DNA from: Primorskyibacter aestuariivivens
Lineage (GTDB): Bacteria; Pseudomonadota; Alphaproteobacteria; Rhodobacterales; Rhodobacteraceae
Direction of reading: 5' to 3'
Assembly (NCBI RefSeq): GCF_028023675.1
Contig: NZ_JAQIOZ010000011.1
Span: 62,001 to 126,000 of the forward strand
DNA length: 64,000 nucleotides
A model generated the notes under the pieces. That model did not search any database. It had not been told where the DNA came from and worked only from the letters and a program-made list of their open reading frames with translations. Positions 33,828 through 42,495 of this stretch are shown here, in pieces (positions within the stretch are counted from its first letter, which is position 1; the number at the start of each line of letters is the position of its first letter). Made by a program: the position numbers and the translations under genes.

Positions 33828-34793
33828 ATGGACCTGTTGACGATCCTGCAAGTGCTCGATTCCACCGTGCGGCTGGCCACTCCGCTGCTGCTGGCCTGTC
33901 TGGCGGGTCTCTTTTCGGAACGCGCGGGCATCATTGATATCGGGCTAGAAGGCAAGATGCTCGGCTCGGCTTTTTTTGCCGCTGCCATTGCATCGCTCTC
34001 GGGATCGGTCTGGTTGGGCCTGCTGGCCGGGATCGGCGCGTCACTGGTGCTTTCGGCGATCCACGGGCTGGCCTCGATCACCTATCGCGGCAATCAGCTG
34101 ATCTCGGGGCTGGCGATCACCATGCTGGCGCAGGGCATGACCGTGCTGATCGCGCAGGACTGGTTCAAACAGGGCGGGCGCACCCCGTCGCTTGAGGGCG
34201 GCGCGCGGTTCGAGCCGATCACCCTGCCCTTTGCCGAGGCGCTGCAGGGCGTGCCGGTTCTGGGGCCGATCTACCATGACCTGATCTCCGGTCACACGAT
34301 CCTCGTCTACGTGGCCTTTATCATGGTGCCCGTGACCTGGTGGGTGCTATTTCGCACCCGGTTCGGACTGCGCCTGCGTGCGGTCGGGGAAAACCCGGCG
34401 GCGGTGGATACGGCGGGCGTGTCGGTCGTGGGCTTGCGTTTCGCGGCGGTGATGATCTGCGGCGTGCTCTGCGGATTGGCGGGGGCCTATCTGGCCACCG
34501 GGTTACAGGCGGGTTTCGTCAAGGAGATGACGGCCGGGCGGGGCTATATCGCGCTGGCGGCGCTGATCTTTGCCAAGTGGCGGCCGTGGTACGCACTATA
34601 TGCCTGCCTGCTCTTTGGCCTCTTGCAGGCCGTGGCGCTGCGTTATCAGAATATCGATCTTGGTGCCTTTGTCCTGCCGGTGCAGTTCATGGATGCGCTG
34701 CCCTATATCCTGACCGTGGTGATCCTTGCCGGTTTCGTGGGCAAGGCCATCCCGCCGCGCGCAGGGGGTGAGCCCTATGTCAAGGAGCGGTAA
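33828..34793 (+). CDS. ABC transporter permease, nucleoside-type (subunit 2)
   Basis: A 321-residue permease (YufQ-like) with about 8 hydrophobic segments. Diagnostic blocks are ERAGIIDIGLEGKMLGSAFF near residue 30, LRLRAVGENPAAVDTAGVSV (the permease EAA-like cytoplasmic loop) and MTAGRGYIALAALIFAKWRP. It pairs with the preceding permease. The next gene is separated by a stem-loop at 34868-34888 that probably ends this operon. Confidence 0.93.
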   Translation: MDLLTILQVLDSTVRLATPLLLACLAGLFSERAGIIDIGLEGKMLGSAFFAAAIASLSGSVWLGLLAGIGASLVLSAIHGLASITYRGNQLISGLAITMLAQGMTVLIAQDWFKQGGRTPSLEGGARFEPITLPFAEALQGVPVLGPIYHDLISGHTILVYVAFIMVPVTWWVLFRTRFGLRLRAVGENPAAVDTAGVSVVGLRFAAVMICGVLCGLAGAYLATGLQAGFVKEMTAGRGYIALAALIFAKWRPWYALYACLLFGLLQAVALRYQNIDLGAFVLPVQFMDALPYILTVVILAGFVGKAIPPRAGGEPYVKER

Positions 34794-34867
34794 GAGCAGC
34801 CCTGTTGCCACCCCGCAGATAAGTCCAGTTGCCCGCATCCATAGCGCCAAGGACAATTTCCCGGCCT

Positions 34868-34888
34868 GGCGGGGTGTAAATCCCCGCC
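34868..34888 (+). terminator. stem-loop ending the ABC importer operon
   Basis: GGCGGGG (34868-34874) pairs perfectly with CCCCGCC (34882-34888) across a 7-base TGTAAAT loop, 74 bases after the second permease stop. No strong T-run follows. Confidence 0.65.
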
Positions 34889-34894
34889 AACAGC

Positions 34895-34923
34895 TTGAAA
34901 CCGTTTCAGTCTCGGGTCTAATT
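34895..34923 (+). promoter_or_regulatory. candidate TauE promoter overlapping a palindromic operator
   Basis: TTGAAA (34895-34900), 17 bases, CTAATT (34918-34923) fits a promoter. The palindrome TGAAAC-C-GTTTCA (34896-34908) overlaps the -35 element. If used, transcription would start within a few bases of the ATG at 34929, giving a leaderless or nearly leaderless mRNA. Confidence 0.4.
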
Positions 34924-34928
34924 GGGGC

Positions 34929-35852
34929 ATGCAAATATACCTGCCCATAGCCGAGGTCTCGGTGAATGCCTTTCTCCTTCTGGGGTTGGGCGGGCTGGTG
35001 GGCATCCTGTCCGGCATGTTCGGCGTTGGCGGCGGGTTTCTCATGACGCCGCTGTTGTTCTTTATCGGCATTCCCCCCGCCGTGGCCGTGGCGACCGAGG
35101 CGAACCAGATCGTTGCCTCGTCCTTTTCCGGCGTGCTGGCCCATCTCAGGCGAAAGACCGTGGACCTCCGAATGGGGGTCGTGCTGCTGATCGGGGGATT
35201 GGTCGGCGCGGCGCTCGGGGTTCTGGTCTTCAACTACCTGAAATCGCTGGGGCAGGTCGATCTCCTGGTGCGGCTTTGCTACGTCGTTTTCCTCGGTGTG
35301 ATCGGTGCGCTGATGTTCGTCGAAAGCCTGCGCGCCATTCGCAAGGCCAAGCGCTCGCCGGGCACACCGCCGTCGCGGCGTAAGCATCGCGGTTGGGTCA
35401 CGGCGCTACCGTTCAAGATGCGCTTTCGTACCTCGGGGCTTTATATCTCGGTCATTCCGCCGCTGCTGATCGGGGTCGCGGTCGGCATCCTCGCGGCGAT
35501 CATGGGCGTGGGCGGCGGGTTCATCATGGTGCCCGCGATGATCTATCTCTTGCATATGCCCACCAAGGTGGTTGTCGGCACTTCGCTGTTCCAGATCATC
35601 TTTGTCACCGGCTTCACCACGCTTCTGCACGCGACCACGAACTTTACGGTGGATATCGTGCTGGCAGTCCTGTTGCTGGTGGGGGGCGTGGTCGGCGCGC
35701 AGATCGGCACGCGGATCGGCACGCGGCTCAAGGCAGAACAGCTGCGCATCCTCTTGGCGATCATGGTGCTGGTGGTCTGCGGCAAGCTGGCGCTCGACCT
35801 CCTCCTGACGCCCTCGGAGCTTTATTCGCTTGGCGCGGCGGGAGGGCATTGA
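34929..35852 (+). CDS. TauE/SafE (TSUP) family anion permease
   Basis: A 307-residue membrane protein with the TSUP twofold repeat: GLGGLVGILSGMFGVGGGFLMTPLL in the first half and GILAAIMGVGGGFIMVPAMI in the second, each with the family's GVGGG turn. Members export sulfite, sulfonates or related organosulfur anions. Hydrophobic segments number about 8. Its stop overlaps the start of the TIGR02186 gene (TGATG), so they are co-translated. The transported anion is unknown; sulfite or sulfoacetate is a guess from family members. Confidence 0.9.
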   Translation: MQIYLPIAEVSVNAFLLLGLGGLVGILSGMFGVGGGFLMTPLLFFIGIPPAVAVATEANQIVASSFSGVLAHLRRKTVDLRMGVVLLIGGLVGAALGVLVFNYLKSLGQVDLLVRLCYVVFLGVIGALMFVESLRAIRKAKRSPGTPPSRRKHRGWVTALPFKMRFRTSGLYISVIPPLLIGVAVGILAAIMGVGGGFIMVPAMIYLLHMPTKVVVGTSLFQIIFVTGFTTLLHATTNFTVDIVLAVLLLVGGVVGAQIGTRIGTRLKAEQLRILLAIMVLVVCGKLALDLLLTPSELYSLGAAGGH

Positions 35853-36613
35853 TGCGCATCCTGCTGGCCCTCCTCATGCTGCTTGCCGCGCCGCTTCATG
35901 CGGCCACGGAAGAGGTGGTACTGGGCCTGTCGCAGAACCGTGTGTCGATCACCACGAATTTCGACGGCTCCAATATCCTGATCTTTGGTGCGATCAAGCG
36001 CGAAACGCCCCTGCCCGAGAGTGACCTGCATGTGATCATCGCCATCGCCGGCCCGTCCGAGTCGCTGATGGTGCGCAAGAAGGACCGACGGCTTGGCATC
36101 TGGGTCAATACCGAATCCGTCGAAGTGGACGCCGCCCCCAGTTTCTACGCGGTGGCCACGTCCGGCCCGATGAAACAAATCCTGACCGAAATCGAGGACC
36201 TGCGACACAAGATTTCCATCCCGCGCGCGATCCGGTCGGTCGGGGCTCCAATGGAGATCGAAAACGCCCAGAGCTTTGCCGAGGCGGTGATCCGCATCCG
36301 CAAGGACAATGGGCTTTACCAGGTGCATGAGAACAGCGTCGAGGTGGCCGAGCAGACCTTGTTTCGCACCTCGGTCCAGATGCCCGCGAACCTGACCGAA
36401 GGGGATTACCTCACCCGGGTGTTCCTTGTCCGGGACCGCAAGGTGGTATCGGATTTCGAGACCGTGATCGACGTGCGCAAGGTGGGGCTGGAAAGGTGGC
36501 TCTATACCTTGTCGCGCGAACAACCGCTCGTATACGGGTTGATGTCGCTGTTCATCGCGATTGCCGCCGGATGGGGGGCGTCCACCGCGTTTCGGATGTT
36601 GAAATCGGGATGA
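35852..36613 (+). CDS. TIGR02186-family membrane-anchored periplasmic protein
   Basis: A 253-residue protein with a signal peptide (about 1-18, ending LHA), a periplasmic beta-rich body including LGLSQNRVSITTNFDGSNIL, and one C-terminal transmembrane helix (about 223-243: LVYGLMSLFIAIAAGWGAST). It matches the alphaproteobacterial TIGR02186 (Alph_Pro_TM) family of unknown function, repeatedly found directly after a TauE/SafE permease, as here with a one-base overlap. A subunit or substrate-handling role for the permease is a fair inference. The thioesterase gene overlaps its end by ATGA. Confidence 0.83.
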   Translation: MRILLALLMLLAAPLHAATEEVVLGLSQNRVSITTNFDGSNILIFGAIKRETPLPESDLHVIIAIAGPSESLMVRKKDRRLGIWVNTESVEVDAAPSFYAVATSGPMKQILTEIEDLRHKISIPRAIRSVGAPMEIENAQSFAEAVIRIRKDNGLYQVHENSVEVAEQTLFRTSVQMPANLTEGDYLTRVFLVRDRKVVSDFETVIDVRKVGLERWLYTLSREQPLVYGLMSLFIAIAAGWGASTAFRMLKSG

Positions 36614-37032
36614 GCCGGGCGCGGAGCGATTATCCGTGGACCATCGACATGCCCACCCGCTGGGCGGATAATGACCAGTACGGGCATCTCAACAACGCGA
36701 CCTATTTCTCGCTTTTCGACACGGCGCTCACCCATTGGCAGATGGGCGCGGGACTGTTGTCGGACGCGCCGGATGCGCCGCGGTTCCTGGTGGTGGAAAA
36801 CGGCTGCACCTATCACGAGGAACTGGCCTTTCCCGATCTGATCGTGGCGGGCGTGAAATGCGGCCATGTGGGGCGCTCATCCTTTCGGCTGGACCTGGCG
36901 CTGTTTCGGGGTGAGGCGACCGAGGCCGCCACCACCGGGTTCTTTGCGCAGGTGCAGGTGGATGCAGGCACGCACAAGCCGCTGGCGCTGGATGACAGGG
37001 CGCGGACGATCCTTCAGGAAATCAGTCGTTAA
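36610..37032 (+). CDS. acyl-CoA thioesterase, 4HBT hot-dog fold
   Basis: A 140-residue hot-dog thioesterase. The signature DNDQYGHLNNATYFSLFDTA holds the catalytic Asp/His-Asn-Asn region of the 4-hydroxybenzoyl-CoA thioesterase-like group, and LVVENGCTYHEEL follows. It hydrolyses an acyl-CoA to free acid and CoA; the acyl group cannot be assigned. Its ATG overlaps the TIGR02186 stop, so it belongs to the TauE operon. It converges on the PaaI-type thioesterase with a 4-base overlap of the 3' ends. Confidence 0.88.
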   Translation: MSRARSDYPWTIDMPTRWADNDQYGHLNNATYFSLFDTALTHWQMGAGLLSDAPDAPRFLVVENGCTYHEELAFPDLIVAGVKCGHVGRSSFRLDLALFRGEATEAATTGFFAQVQVDAGTHKPLALDDRARTILQEISR

Positions 37033-37433
37033 CCGCGATAGCGAAACACCCCGGTGCCGGTGGCTACGATGATCCCGGTTTCGTCCCGCACCGTACCCTC
37101 GGCAAAGAACGTCCGCCGCCCGCCGCCGGTCTTGCGCCCTTCGGCGATGAACCGTGTGCCCTCGGGCCGGGACAGGTAATTCACCGACAGGTTCAGCGTC
37201 AGGCAAAGCTGTACGTTATCCGGATCGCCGGTCCAGCAGCCCGCATAGCCCATGCAGGTGTCCAGAAGCGTGGCGTGAATGCCGCCATGCGGCGTACCGT
37301 GGCGGTTTTGCGTATGCTCGGCCAGCGGCAGTTCGAGCCGCGCGAAATCGGCGCGCCATTCGGTCAGGTCCATGCCGATATGGGCGGCAAAAGGATATGG
37401 CCTTTCCCAGCTTGCCCCGTTTTCATCCGCCAT
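37029..37433 (-). CDS. PaaI-family thioesterase
   Basis: A 134-residue hot-dog protein of the PaaI/YdiI subfamily. The active-site stretch NRHGTPHGGIHATLLDTCMGYA (with HGG and the Asp) and the beta-core LNLSVNYLSRPEG are typical. It overlaps the upstream kinase gene by 11 bases, making it the last gene of the ligase-dehydrogenase-kinase operon, and may release or proofread CoA esters made there. The exact substrate is unknown. Confidence 0.88.
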   Translation of the reverse strand: MADENGASWERPYPFAAHIGMDLTEWRADFARLELPLAEHTQNRHGTPHGGIHATLLDTCMGYAGCWTGDPDNVQLCLTLNLSVNYLSRPEGTRFIAEGRKTGGGRRTFFAEGTVRDETGIIVATGTGVFRYRG

Positions 37434-38433
37434 GCGCCGCCTCCAGTCCCAGTTCCGCGAAACGGGGCACATAAGCCCCGAGCTTTGCTGCTTTATCAGG
37501 GTTCGAGGCATTGCCGTCCAGCGCCCGTTTCTTGACCCCTTGCAGGATGGCGGCCATGCGGAAAAACGCGAAAGCGACGTAGTAGGCGAAGTTTTGCGGT
37601 GGCTGCATCTGGCGGCGCGCGAAATACTGCGCGACGAAATCCGCATCCGAGGGCAGGCCCAGTTGCGCCCGGTCCAGCCCGGACAGCCCGCGCCCCTCGT
37701 CTCCTGGCGGCAATTGCCATTGCATGATGACGGCGGCGAGATCGGCGTATGGATGGCCCAGCGTGCTGAGCTCCCAATCGAGCACGGCGCGGATTTTGGG
37801 CGCGTCGGGCGCGTAAAGCAGATTGTCGATGCGGTAATCACCATGCACCAGACAGCGCTGGCCATCATCCTCGGGCAAATGTGTCTCAAGCCATGAGATG
37901 AGGTCGTTCATGGCAGGCAGGGTTTCGGTCTCGGTCGCGCGGTATTGCTTGGTCCAGCGCGCCAGCTGGCGGGCATAGTAATCGCCGGGTGGGCCGTAAT
38001 TGGACAGGCCGACGGAGTCGACATCCACGTCATGGATGGCGGCCAGCACGCGGTTCATCTCATCCATGATGGCGGCACGATCGCCGGGTGACAGGCCGGG
38101 CATGGAGGGATCAAAGATCACCCGCCCCTCTACATGGTCCATGACATAGAACATGGAGCCGATCACGCTGTCATCGTCACAAAGCGCATGCATACGGGCG
38201 ACCGGCACGGCGCTGTCCGCCAGTGCGCGCTGCACGCGGAATTCACGGTCCACCGCATGGGCGGATTTCAAAAGCTCGCCGGGCGGTTTGCGGCGCAGCA
38301 CATAGGTGCCGGAGCCCGCATCAATGCGAAAGGTGGGGTTGGACTGGCCGCTATCGAATTTCTCAAGGCGCAATGGCCCGGAAAACCCCGGCACATGGCT
38401 CTGCAACCAAGCTTCCAGCGCCTGCTCATCCAT
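37423..38433 (-). CDS. APH-like phosphotransferase, ACAD10/11 N-domain type
   Basis: A 336-residue protein-kinase-like fold enzyme. It shows LEKFDSGQSNPTFRID (nucleotide loop), YVLRRKPPG with the ATP Lys, the Brenner motif HGDYRIDNLLY and the metal motif VLDWELSTLGHP. This is the pattern of the kinase half of ACAD10/ACAD11 and of bacterial homologues that phosphorylate 4-hydroxyacyl-CoAs, not that of aminoglycoside resistance enzymes. The gene lies directly after an acyl-CoA dehydrogenase, the partner in the eukaryotic fusion. The start ATG 38433 is preceded by GAGGG; the region upstream is a dispersed repeat. Confidence 0.88.
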   Translation of the reverse strand: MDEQALEAWLQSHVPGFSGPLRLEKFDSGQSNPTFRIDAGSGTYVLRRKPPGELLKSAHAVDREFRVQRALADSAVPVARMHALCDDDSVIGSMFYVMDHVEGRVIFDPSMPGLSPGDRAAIMDEMNRVLAAIHDVDVDSVGLSNYGPPGDYYARQLARWTKQYRATETETLPAMNDLISWLETHLPEDDGQRCLVHGDYRIDNLLYAPDAPKIRAVLDWELSTLGHPYADLAAVIMQWQLPPGDEGRGLSGLDRAQLGLPSDADFVAQYFARRQMQPPQNFAYYVAFAFFRMAAILQGVKKRALDGNASNPDKAAKLGAYVPRFAELGLEAAHGG

Positions 38434-38444
38434 GATCCCTCTGT

Positions 38445-38476
38445 CCTTCTTCTCTTTGGCAAATACGCAAAAGCCC
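38445..38476. repeat. dispersed intergenic repeat, family B copy 1
   Basis: CTTCTTCTCTTTGGCAAATA-type sequence in the spacer between the dehydrogenase and kinase genes. Near-identical DNA lies at 55363-55393 and a relative in inverse orientation at 61839-61873. Confidence 0.65.
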
Positions 38477-38486
38477 GACCCGCGCC

Positions 38487-39722
38487 TCACGCGCTCCGGT
38501 TCGAATATTTGCGCAGCTCCGCGCGAGCCACTTGACGTCGATGCACCGCATCCGGCCCATCGGCAAAGCGCAGGGTGCGCACATGGGTGCACATATGGGC
38601 AAGGTCCATGTCCTGAGAAATCCCTTTGGCCCCATGCAATTGCATCGCCTCGTCGATCACCTTGCCTGCCATGAGCGGCGCGACGACCTTGATCTTAGAT
38701 ATCCAGGGCTGGGCCGCGCGCACGCCTGCTGTGTCCATCATCCAGGCGGCCTTGAGGCACAAAAGCCGCGCCATCTCGATCTCCATACGCGCATTGGCAA
38801 GGATATCGTAATTGGCGCCCAGTTCGGCGATGGGTTTGCCGAAAGCCTCGCGTTCCAGACCCCGGCGGCACATGAGTTCCAACGCCTTTTCGGCCTGACC
38901 GATGGCGCGCATGCAGTGATGGATACGCCCCGGTCCAAGCCGCCCCTGCGCCACCTCAAAGCCGCGCCCCTCGCCCAGCACGATGTTTTTCGCAGGCACC
39001 CGCACATCGGTAAAGCGGATATGCATATGCCCATGCGGCGCGTCGTCCTGTCCGAAGACATGCATAGGGCGCAGCACCTCGATGCCGGGCAGGTCGGGGT
39101 CCAGCACGAACATGGTGTGGCGGGCATGCTTGGCGGCATCCGGATCGGTGCAGGCCATGAGGATATAGAGCGCACAGCGCGGGTCCCCTGCGCCGCTGAT
39201 CCACCATTTCTCACCATTCAGGACAAAATCATCACCGTCGCGTCGCGCCTCAAACGCCAGTTGCGCGGCGTCAGAACTGGCCACGTCGGGTTCTGTCATG
39301 ACATAGGCCGAGCGGATGTCACCGGCGAGAAGCGGCGTCAGCCAGCGCTCTTTCATCCAGTCTTCGCCGTAGCGTTCCAGCACTTCCATATTGCCGGTGT
39401 CGGGCGCGTTGCAGTTGAACACCTCGGCGGCGATGGCGACCTTGCCCATCTCCTCGGCCAGATAGGCATATTCCACGGTAGAGAGCCCATAGCCCCGGTC
39501 ACTGCCCGTGAGCCAGAAGTTCCACAAGCCCCGCTCGCGCGCCTTGGCTTTCAACCCGTCAAGGATTTCCGACTGCCGGTCGGTGTGCTGGAACCGGTCG
39601 CCCGAGGGATGCTTGCCCACCTCGGCGTGATATTCCGCGTCCAGCGGCGCAATCTCGCCCTCGACCATGGCGCGCACGGCGTCGATCAGCGGTTTGATCC
39701 GCTCGGTTACTCCAAGATCCAT
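38487..39722 (-). CDS. acyl-CoA dehydrogenase (ACAD10/11-like)
   Basis: A 411-residue FAD-dependent acyl-CoA dehydrogenase. Conserved parts are YVMTEPDVASSDAAQL (flavin binding), LNGEKWWISGAGDPRC and FGKPIAELGANYDILANARMEIEMAR, ending with IDEAMQLHGAKGISQDMDLAHMCTHVRTLRFADGPDAVHR, the C-terminal adenine-binding arm. Length and motifs resemble the dehydrogenase domain of ACAD10/11. It lies 3 bases after the acyl-CoA ligase gene and 53 before the kinase. With phosphorylated hydroxyacyl-CoA as substrate it could catalyse removal of phosphate to an enoyl-CoA; with a plain acyl-CoA, ordinary beta-oxidation. Confidence 0.93.
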   Translation of the reverse strand: MDLGVTERIKPLIDAVRAMVEGEIAPLDAEYHAEVGKHPSGDRFQHTDRQSEILDGLKAKARERGLWNFWLTGSDRGYGLSTVEYAYLAEEMGKVAIAAEVFNCNAPDTGNMEVLERYGEDWMKERWLTPLLAGDIRSAYVMTEPDVASSDAAQLAFEARRDGDDFVLNGEKWWISGAGDPRCALYILMACTDPDAAKHARHTMFVLDPDLPGIEVLRPMHVFGQDDAPHGHMHIRFTDVRVPAKNIVLGEGRGFEVAQGRLGPGRIHHCMRAIGQAEKALELMCRRGLEREAFGKPIAELGANYDILANARMEIEMARLLCLKAAWMMDTAGVRAAQPWISKIKVVAPLMAGKVIDEAMQLHGAKGISQDMDLAHMCTHVRTLRFADGPDAVHRRQVARAELRKYSNRSA

Positions 39723-39725
39723 CTC

Positions 39726-41363
39726 TTATCCTTCTGGCAGGTCGGGCAGAACGTAATCGGCAAACTGGGCGCGGAGCGTGCGTTTGGAGACCTTGCCCGT
39801 GGCCGTGAGTGGCATTTCGTCGACGAAGACCACGTCGTCAGGCAATTGCCATTTGGCGAAATGCGGCTCCATCAGCGCGTGAATGTCCTCCAGCGTCACG
39901 TGTGCCTCGCCCTTGGGCACCACGACCAGCAGCGGGCGTTCATCCCATTTCGGATGGGCGATGGCGATGACCGCGCAATTGGCGACCTCCGGATGAGCCA
40001 GCGCGCAGCTTTCCAGGTCAATCGAGGAAATCCATTCGCCCCCCGACTTGATCAGGTCCTTGGCGCGGTCCTGAATGGTCAGGAACCCGGCGGCGTCAAT
40101 GCTGGCCACGTCGCCCGTGCCGAACCAGCCTTCGGCATCCATCGCAGCCTCGGTCGCCTCATCGTTGTGGAAATAACCCGCGATCACCTGATTGCCGCGC
40201 ACATATAGCTCGCCCACCGCCTTTCCGTCATGGGGGAGCCGCTGGCCCTCCTCGTCCACGATCTTCATCTCGCAGCCAAAGACCCGGCGGCCCTGTTTGG
40301 ATTGCAGGTCCATGCGCGTTTCGAACGGCAGGTCCTGCATGGAGGCGTTGAGAATGCCATGAGTGCCCACCGGCGACATTTCGGTCATGCCCCAGGCATG
40401 GCAGACGGAGACGCCGCTTTGTTCAAAGGCTTCGATCATGGTCCGCGGCGCGGCAGAGCCGCCGATCACCACCTGTTCGAACCCCGCCGGGTTGCCGCCA
40501 CGTGCGGCGATCTCGTTTTGCAGTCCCAGCCAGACGGTTGGCACGCCCCAGGCGGAGGTCACGTTTTCGCCATCCATCAAGTCCCAGAGCGACGGCCCGT
40601 CCAGCCCCGGCCCCGGCATGATCAGCGACGCGCCGGTGAGCGGCGCGGCATAGGGCAGACCCCAGGCGTTAACATGGAACATCGGCACCACAGGAAGGAT
40701 ATTCGCGCCTTCGCGGAGCGAGGAATTCAACGCAAGCCCCACGGCAAGGGCGTGCAAGACCGTAGAGCGGTGGGAATAAAGCGCGCCTTTGGGATTGCCG
40801 GTGGTGCCGGAGGTGTAGCACAGGCCCGCAGCCGTATTTTCATCCATGTCGGGCCAGTCATAACTGTCGGGTTTGCCGTCCAGCAGATCCTCGTAACAGA
40901 TCAGTTCCAGCGGACTGTCGGGCATATGCGCGCGGTCGGTCATGACGACAAAGCGCATGCCCTCGGGCAGCTTGTCCGCCAGCGCGTGGACAAGCGGCAC
41001 GAATGTCAGGTCCACGAACAAAAGCCGGTCTTCGGCATGGCCGATGATATAGAGCATCTGTTCGGGCGAGAGCCGCGGGTTCAGCGTGTGGCAGACCGCG
41101 CCCATGCCCGAGACCGCATAGTAGATCTCGAAATGCCGGTGCGTGTTCCAGGCCAGTGTGGCGATCCGGTCACCGGGCTGTACCCCCCGTTCCGCCAGCC
41201 CATGAGCAAGTTGCGCGACGCGGGCCATGGTTTCGGGATAGCTCTGCCGGTGAATGTCGCCTTCGCAACGGCGCGAGACCACGCCAGCCTCGGGAAAAAT
41301 CTCTGCACCGTAACGCAACAATTCGATGATCTGCAGCGGGCGCTGCATCATTTGACCCATCAT
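39726..41363 (-). CDS. AMP-dependent acyl-CoA ligase (DmdB/fatty-acid ligase-like)
   Basis: A 545-residue ANL-superfamily enzyme activating a carboxylic acid to its CoA thioester via an acyl-AMP. The AMP-binding P-loop is CYTSGTTGNPKGALYSHRS; later motifs are GMTEMSPV, GWFGTGDVA and DRAKDLIKSGGEWISS, and the C-terminal catalytic Lys is in LTATGKVSKRTLR. The N-terminus (MMGQMMQRPLQIIELL) resembles the DmdB (3-methylmercaptopropionyl-CoA ligase) group of roseobacters, but specificity is not proven. It heads the operon; GGGAGG lies 8 bases before ATG 41363. Confidence 0.92.
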   Translation of the reverse strand: MMGQMMQRPLQIIELLRYGAEIFPEAGVVSRRCEGDIHRQSYPETMARVAQLAHGLAERGVQPGDRIATLAWNTHRHFEIYYAVSGMGAVCHTLNPRLSPEQMLYIIGHAEDRLLFVDLTFVPLVHALADKLPEGMRFVVMTDRAHMPDSPLELICYEDLLDGKPDSYDWPDMDENTAAGLCYTSGTTGNPKGALYSHRSTVLHALAVGLALNSSLREGANILPVVPMFHVNAWGLPYAAPLTGASLIMPGPGLDGPSLWDLMDGENVTSAWGVPTVWLGLQNEIAARGGNPAGFEQVVIGGSAAPRTMIEAFEQSGVSVCHAWGMTEMSPVGTHGILNASMQDLPFETRMDLQSKQGRRVFGCEMKIVDEEGQRLPHDGKAVGELYVRGNQVIAGYFHNDEATEAAMDAEGWFGTGDVASIDAAGFLTIQDRAKDLIKSGGEWISSIDLESCALAHPEVANCAVIAIAHPKWDERPLLVVVPKGEAHVTLEDIHALMEPHFAKWQLPDDVVFVDEMPLTATGKVSKRTLRAQFADYVLPDLPEG

Positions 41364-41481
41364 GGGGTGATCCTCCCTATGCGGCTTGTCTCCGGACAAG
41401 CTCTTTGCTCTACCTTGGCGAGGAAGCGGGCGGCGGCGCAACAAAAATCCACCCCGCGTCGCAGCGTCAGGAGGCATGACA

Positions 41482-42495
41482 ATGGCAGCACAGCGAATCG
41501 TTTTGGCCAGCAGGCCCGAGGGAGAGGCCGAATTGGAGAATTTCCGGCTAGAGACGTTCGAGCCGCCCGCACCCGGTGACGGCGAGGTGTTGATCGAGGT
41601 GAGCCACCTGTCGCTGGACCCCTATATGCGCGGGCGGATGAATGCGGTGAAATCCTATGCGCCCTATGTGGAACTGGACGCGGTGATGACCGGTCAGGGC
41701 GTGGGGCATGTGGTGGCCTCACGGGCCGAGGGGTTCGCCGAGGGCGATCTGGTCACCGGCATGACGGGCTGGCAGAGCCATGCGGTGCTGCCCGGGGCGG
41801 AGGTCCGCAAGCTGGACGACAGCCTGCCACCCTCTGCGGCGCTGGGGGTGTTGGGCATGCCGGGCTTTACCGGCTGGGTGGGCCTGAACACGTTCGGGCG
41901 GCCCAAGCCGGGCGAGACATTGGTGGTGGCCGCTGCCACCGGGCCGGTTGGATCAATGGTGGGGCAATTGGCGAAACGCGCGGGCCTGCGCACCGTGGCG
42001 ATTGCCGGCGGGGCCGAGAAATGCCGCATCGCGCAGGAGACATTCGGCTTTGACGCGGCGATTGATCACCGGGCCTTTGACACTGTGAAAGACCTGCGCG
42101 CCGCCATCGCCGCCGCCGCGCCGGATGGTATCGACATTTACGTGGAAAACGTTGGCGGCGATGTATTGCGCGCGGTGTTGCCGCTGCTCAACGATCATGC
42201 GCGGGTGCCGGTGATCGGCACGATTGCGTGGTATAGCGGCGCGGATTTGAGCGGGCCGGATACCTTGCCGAACCTCTGGCGTCAGGTGCTGGTCAAGCGG
42301 CTGTCGATCAACGGGCTGATCATTTTCGACCATTGGGGCGACTACCCGGCATTCCTTGAAGAGGTCGGCCCGCTGGTGGCATCCGGGGAGATCGCCTCGC
42401 TTGAGGATGTGGCCGAAGGGCTGGAAAATGCGCCCGAGGCATTTCTGCGCATGCTCAAGGGCGGCAATATGGGCAAGCAGGTGGTGAAGCTGTAG
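41482..42495 (+). CDS. NADP-dependent zinc-less medium-chain reductase (2-alkenal reductase-like)
   Basis: A 337-residue MDR-superfamily oxidoreductase of the leukotriene B4 12-hydroxydehydrogenase/curcumin reductase group. It contains LSLDPYMRGRMN near residue 45, MPGFTGWVGLNTFGRPKPGETLVV and the nucleotide-binding ATGPVGSMVGQLAK; no zinc ligands are seen. Such enzymes reduce alpha,beta-unsaturated aldehydes or ketones. The start ATG 41482 has AGGAGG 7 bases upstream; ATG 41476 would be too close. It is divergent from the acyl-CoA ligase operon with 118 bases between, a likely shared control region. Confidence 0.9.
   Translation: MAAQRIVLASRPEGEAELENFRLETFEPPAPGDGEVLIEVSHLSLDPYMRGRMNAVKSYAPYVELDAVMTGQGVGHVVASRAEGFAEGDLVTGMTGWQSHAVLPGAEVRKLDDSLPPSAALGVLGMPGFTGWVGLNTFGRPKPGETLVVAAATGPVGSMVGQLAKRAGLRTVAIAGGAEKCRIAQETFGFDAAIDHRAFDTVKDLRAAIAAAAPDGIDIYVENVGGDVLRAVLPLLNDHARVPVIGTIAWYSGADLSGPDTLPNLWRQVLVKRLSINGLIIFDHWGDYPAFLEEVGPLVASGEIASLEDVAEGLENAPEAFLRMLKGGNMGKQVVKL

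Noticed and set aside
37423-38433. Aminoglycoside-resistance phosphotransferase
   Set aside because: Although the fold is APH-like, the ACAD10/11-type motif pattern and operon with acyl-CoA genes point to acyl-CoA metabolism.
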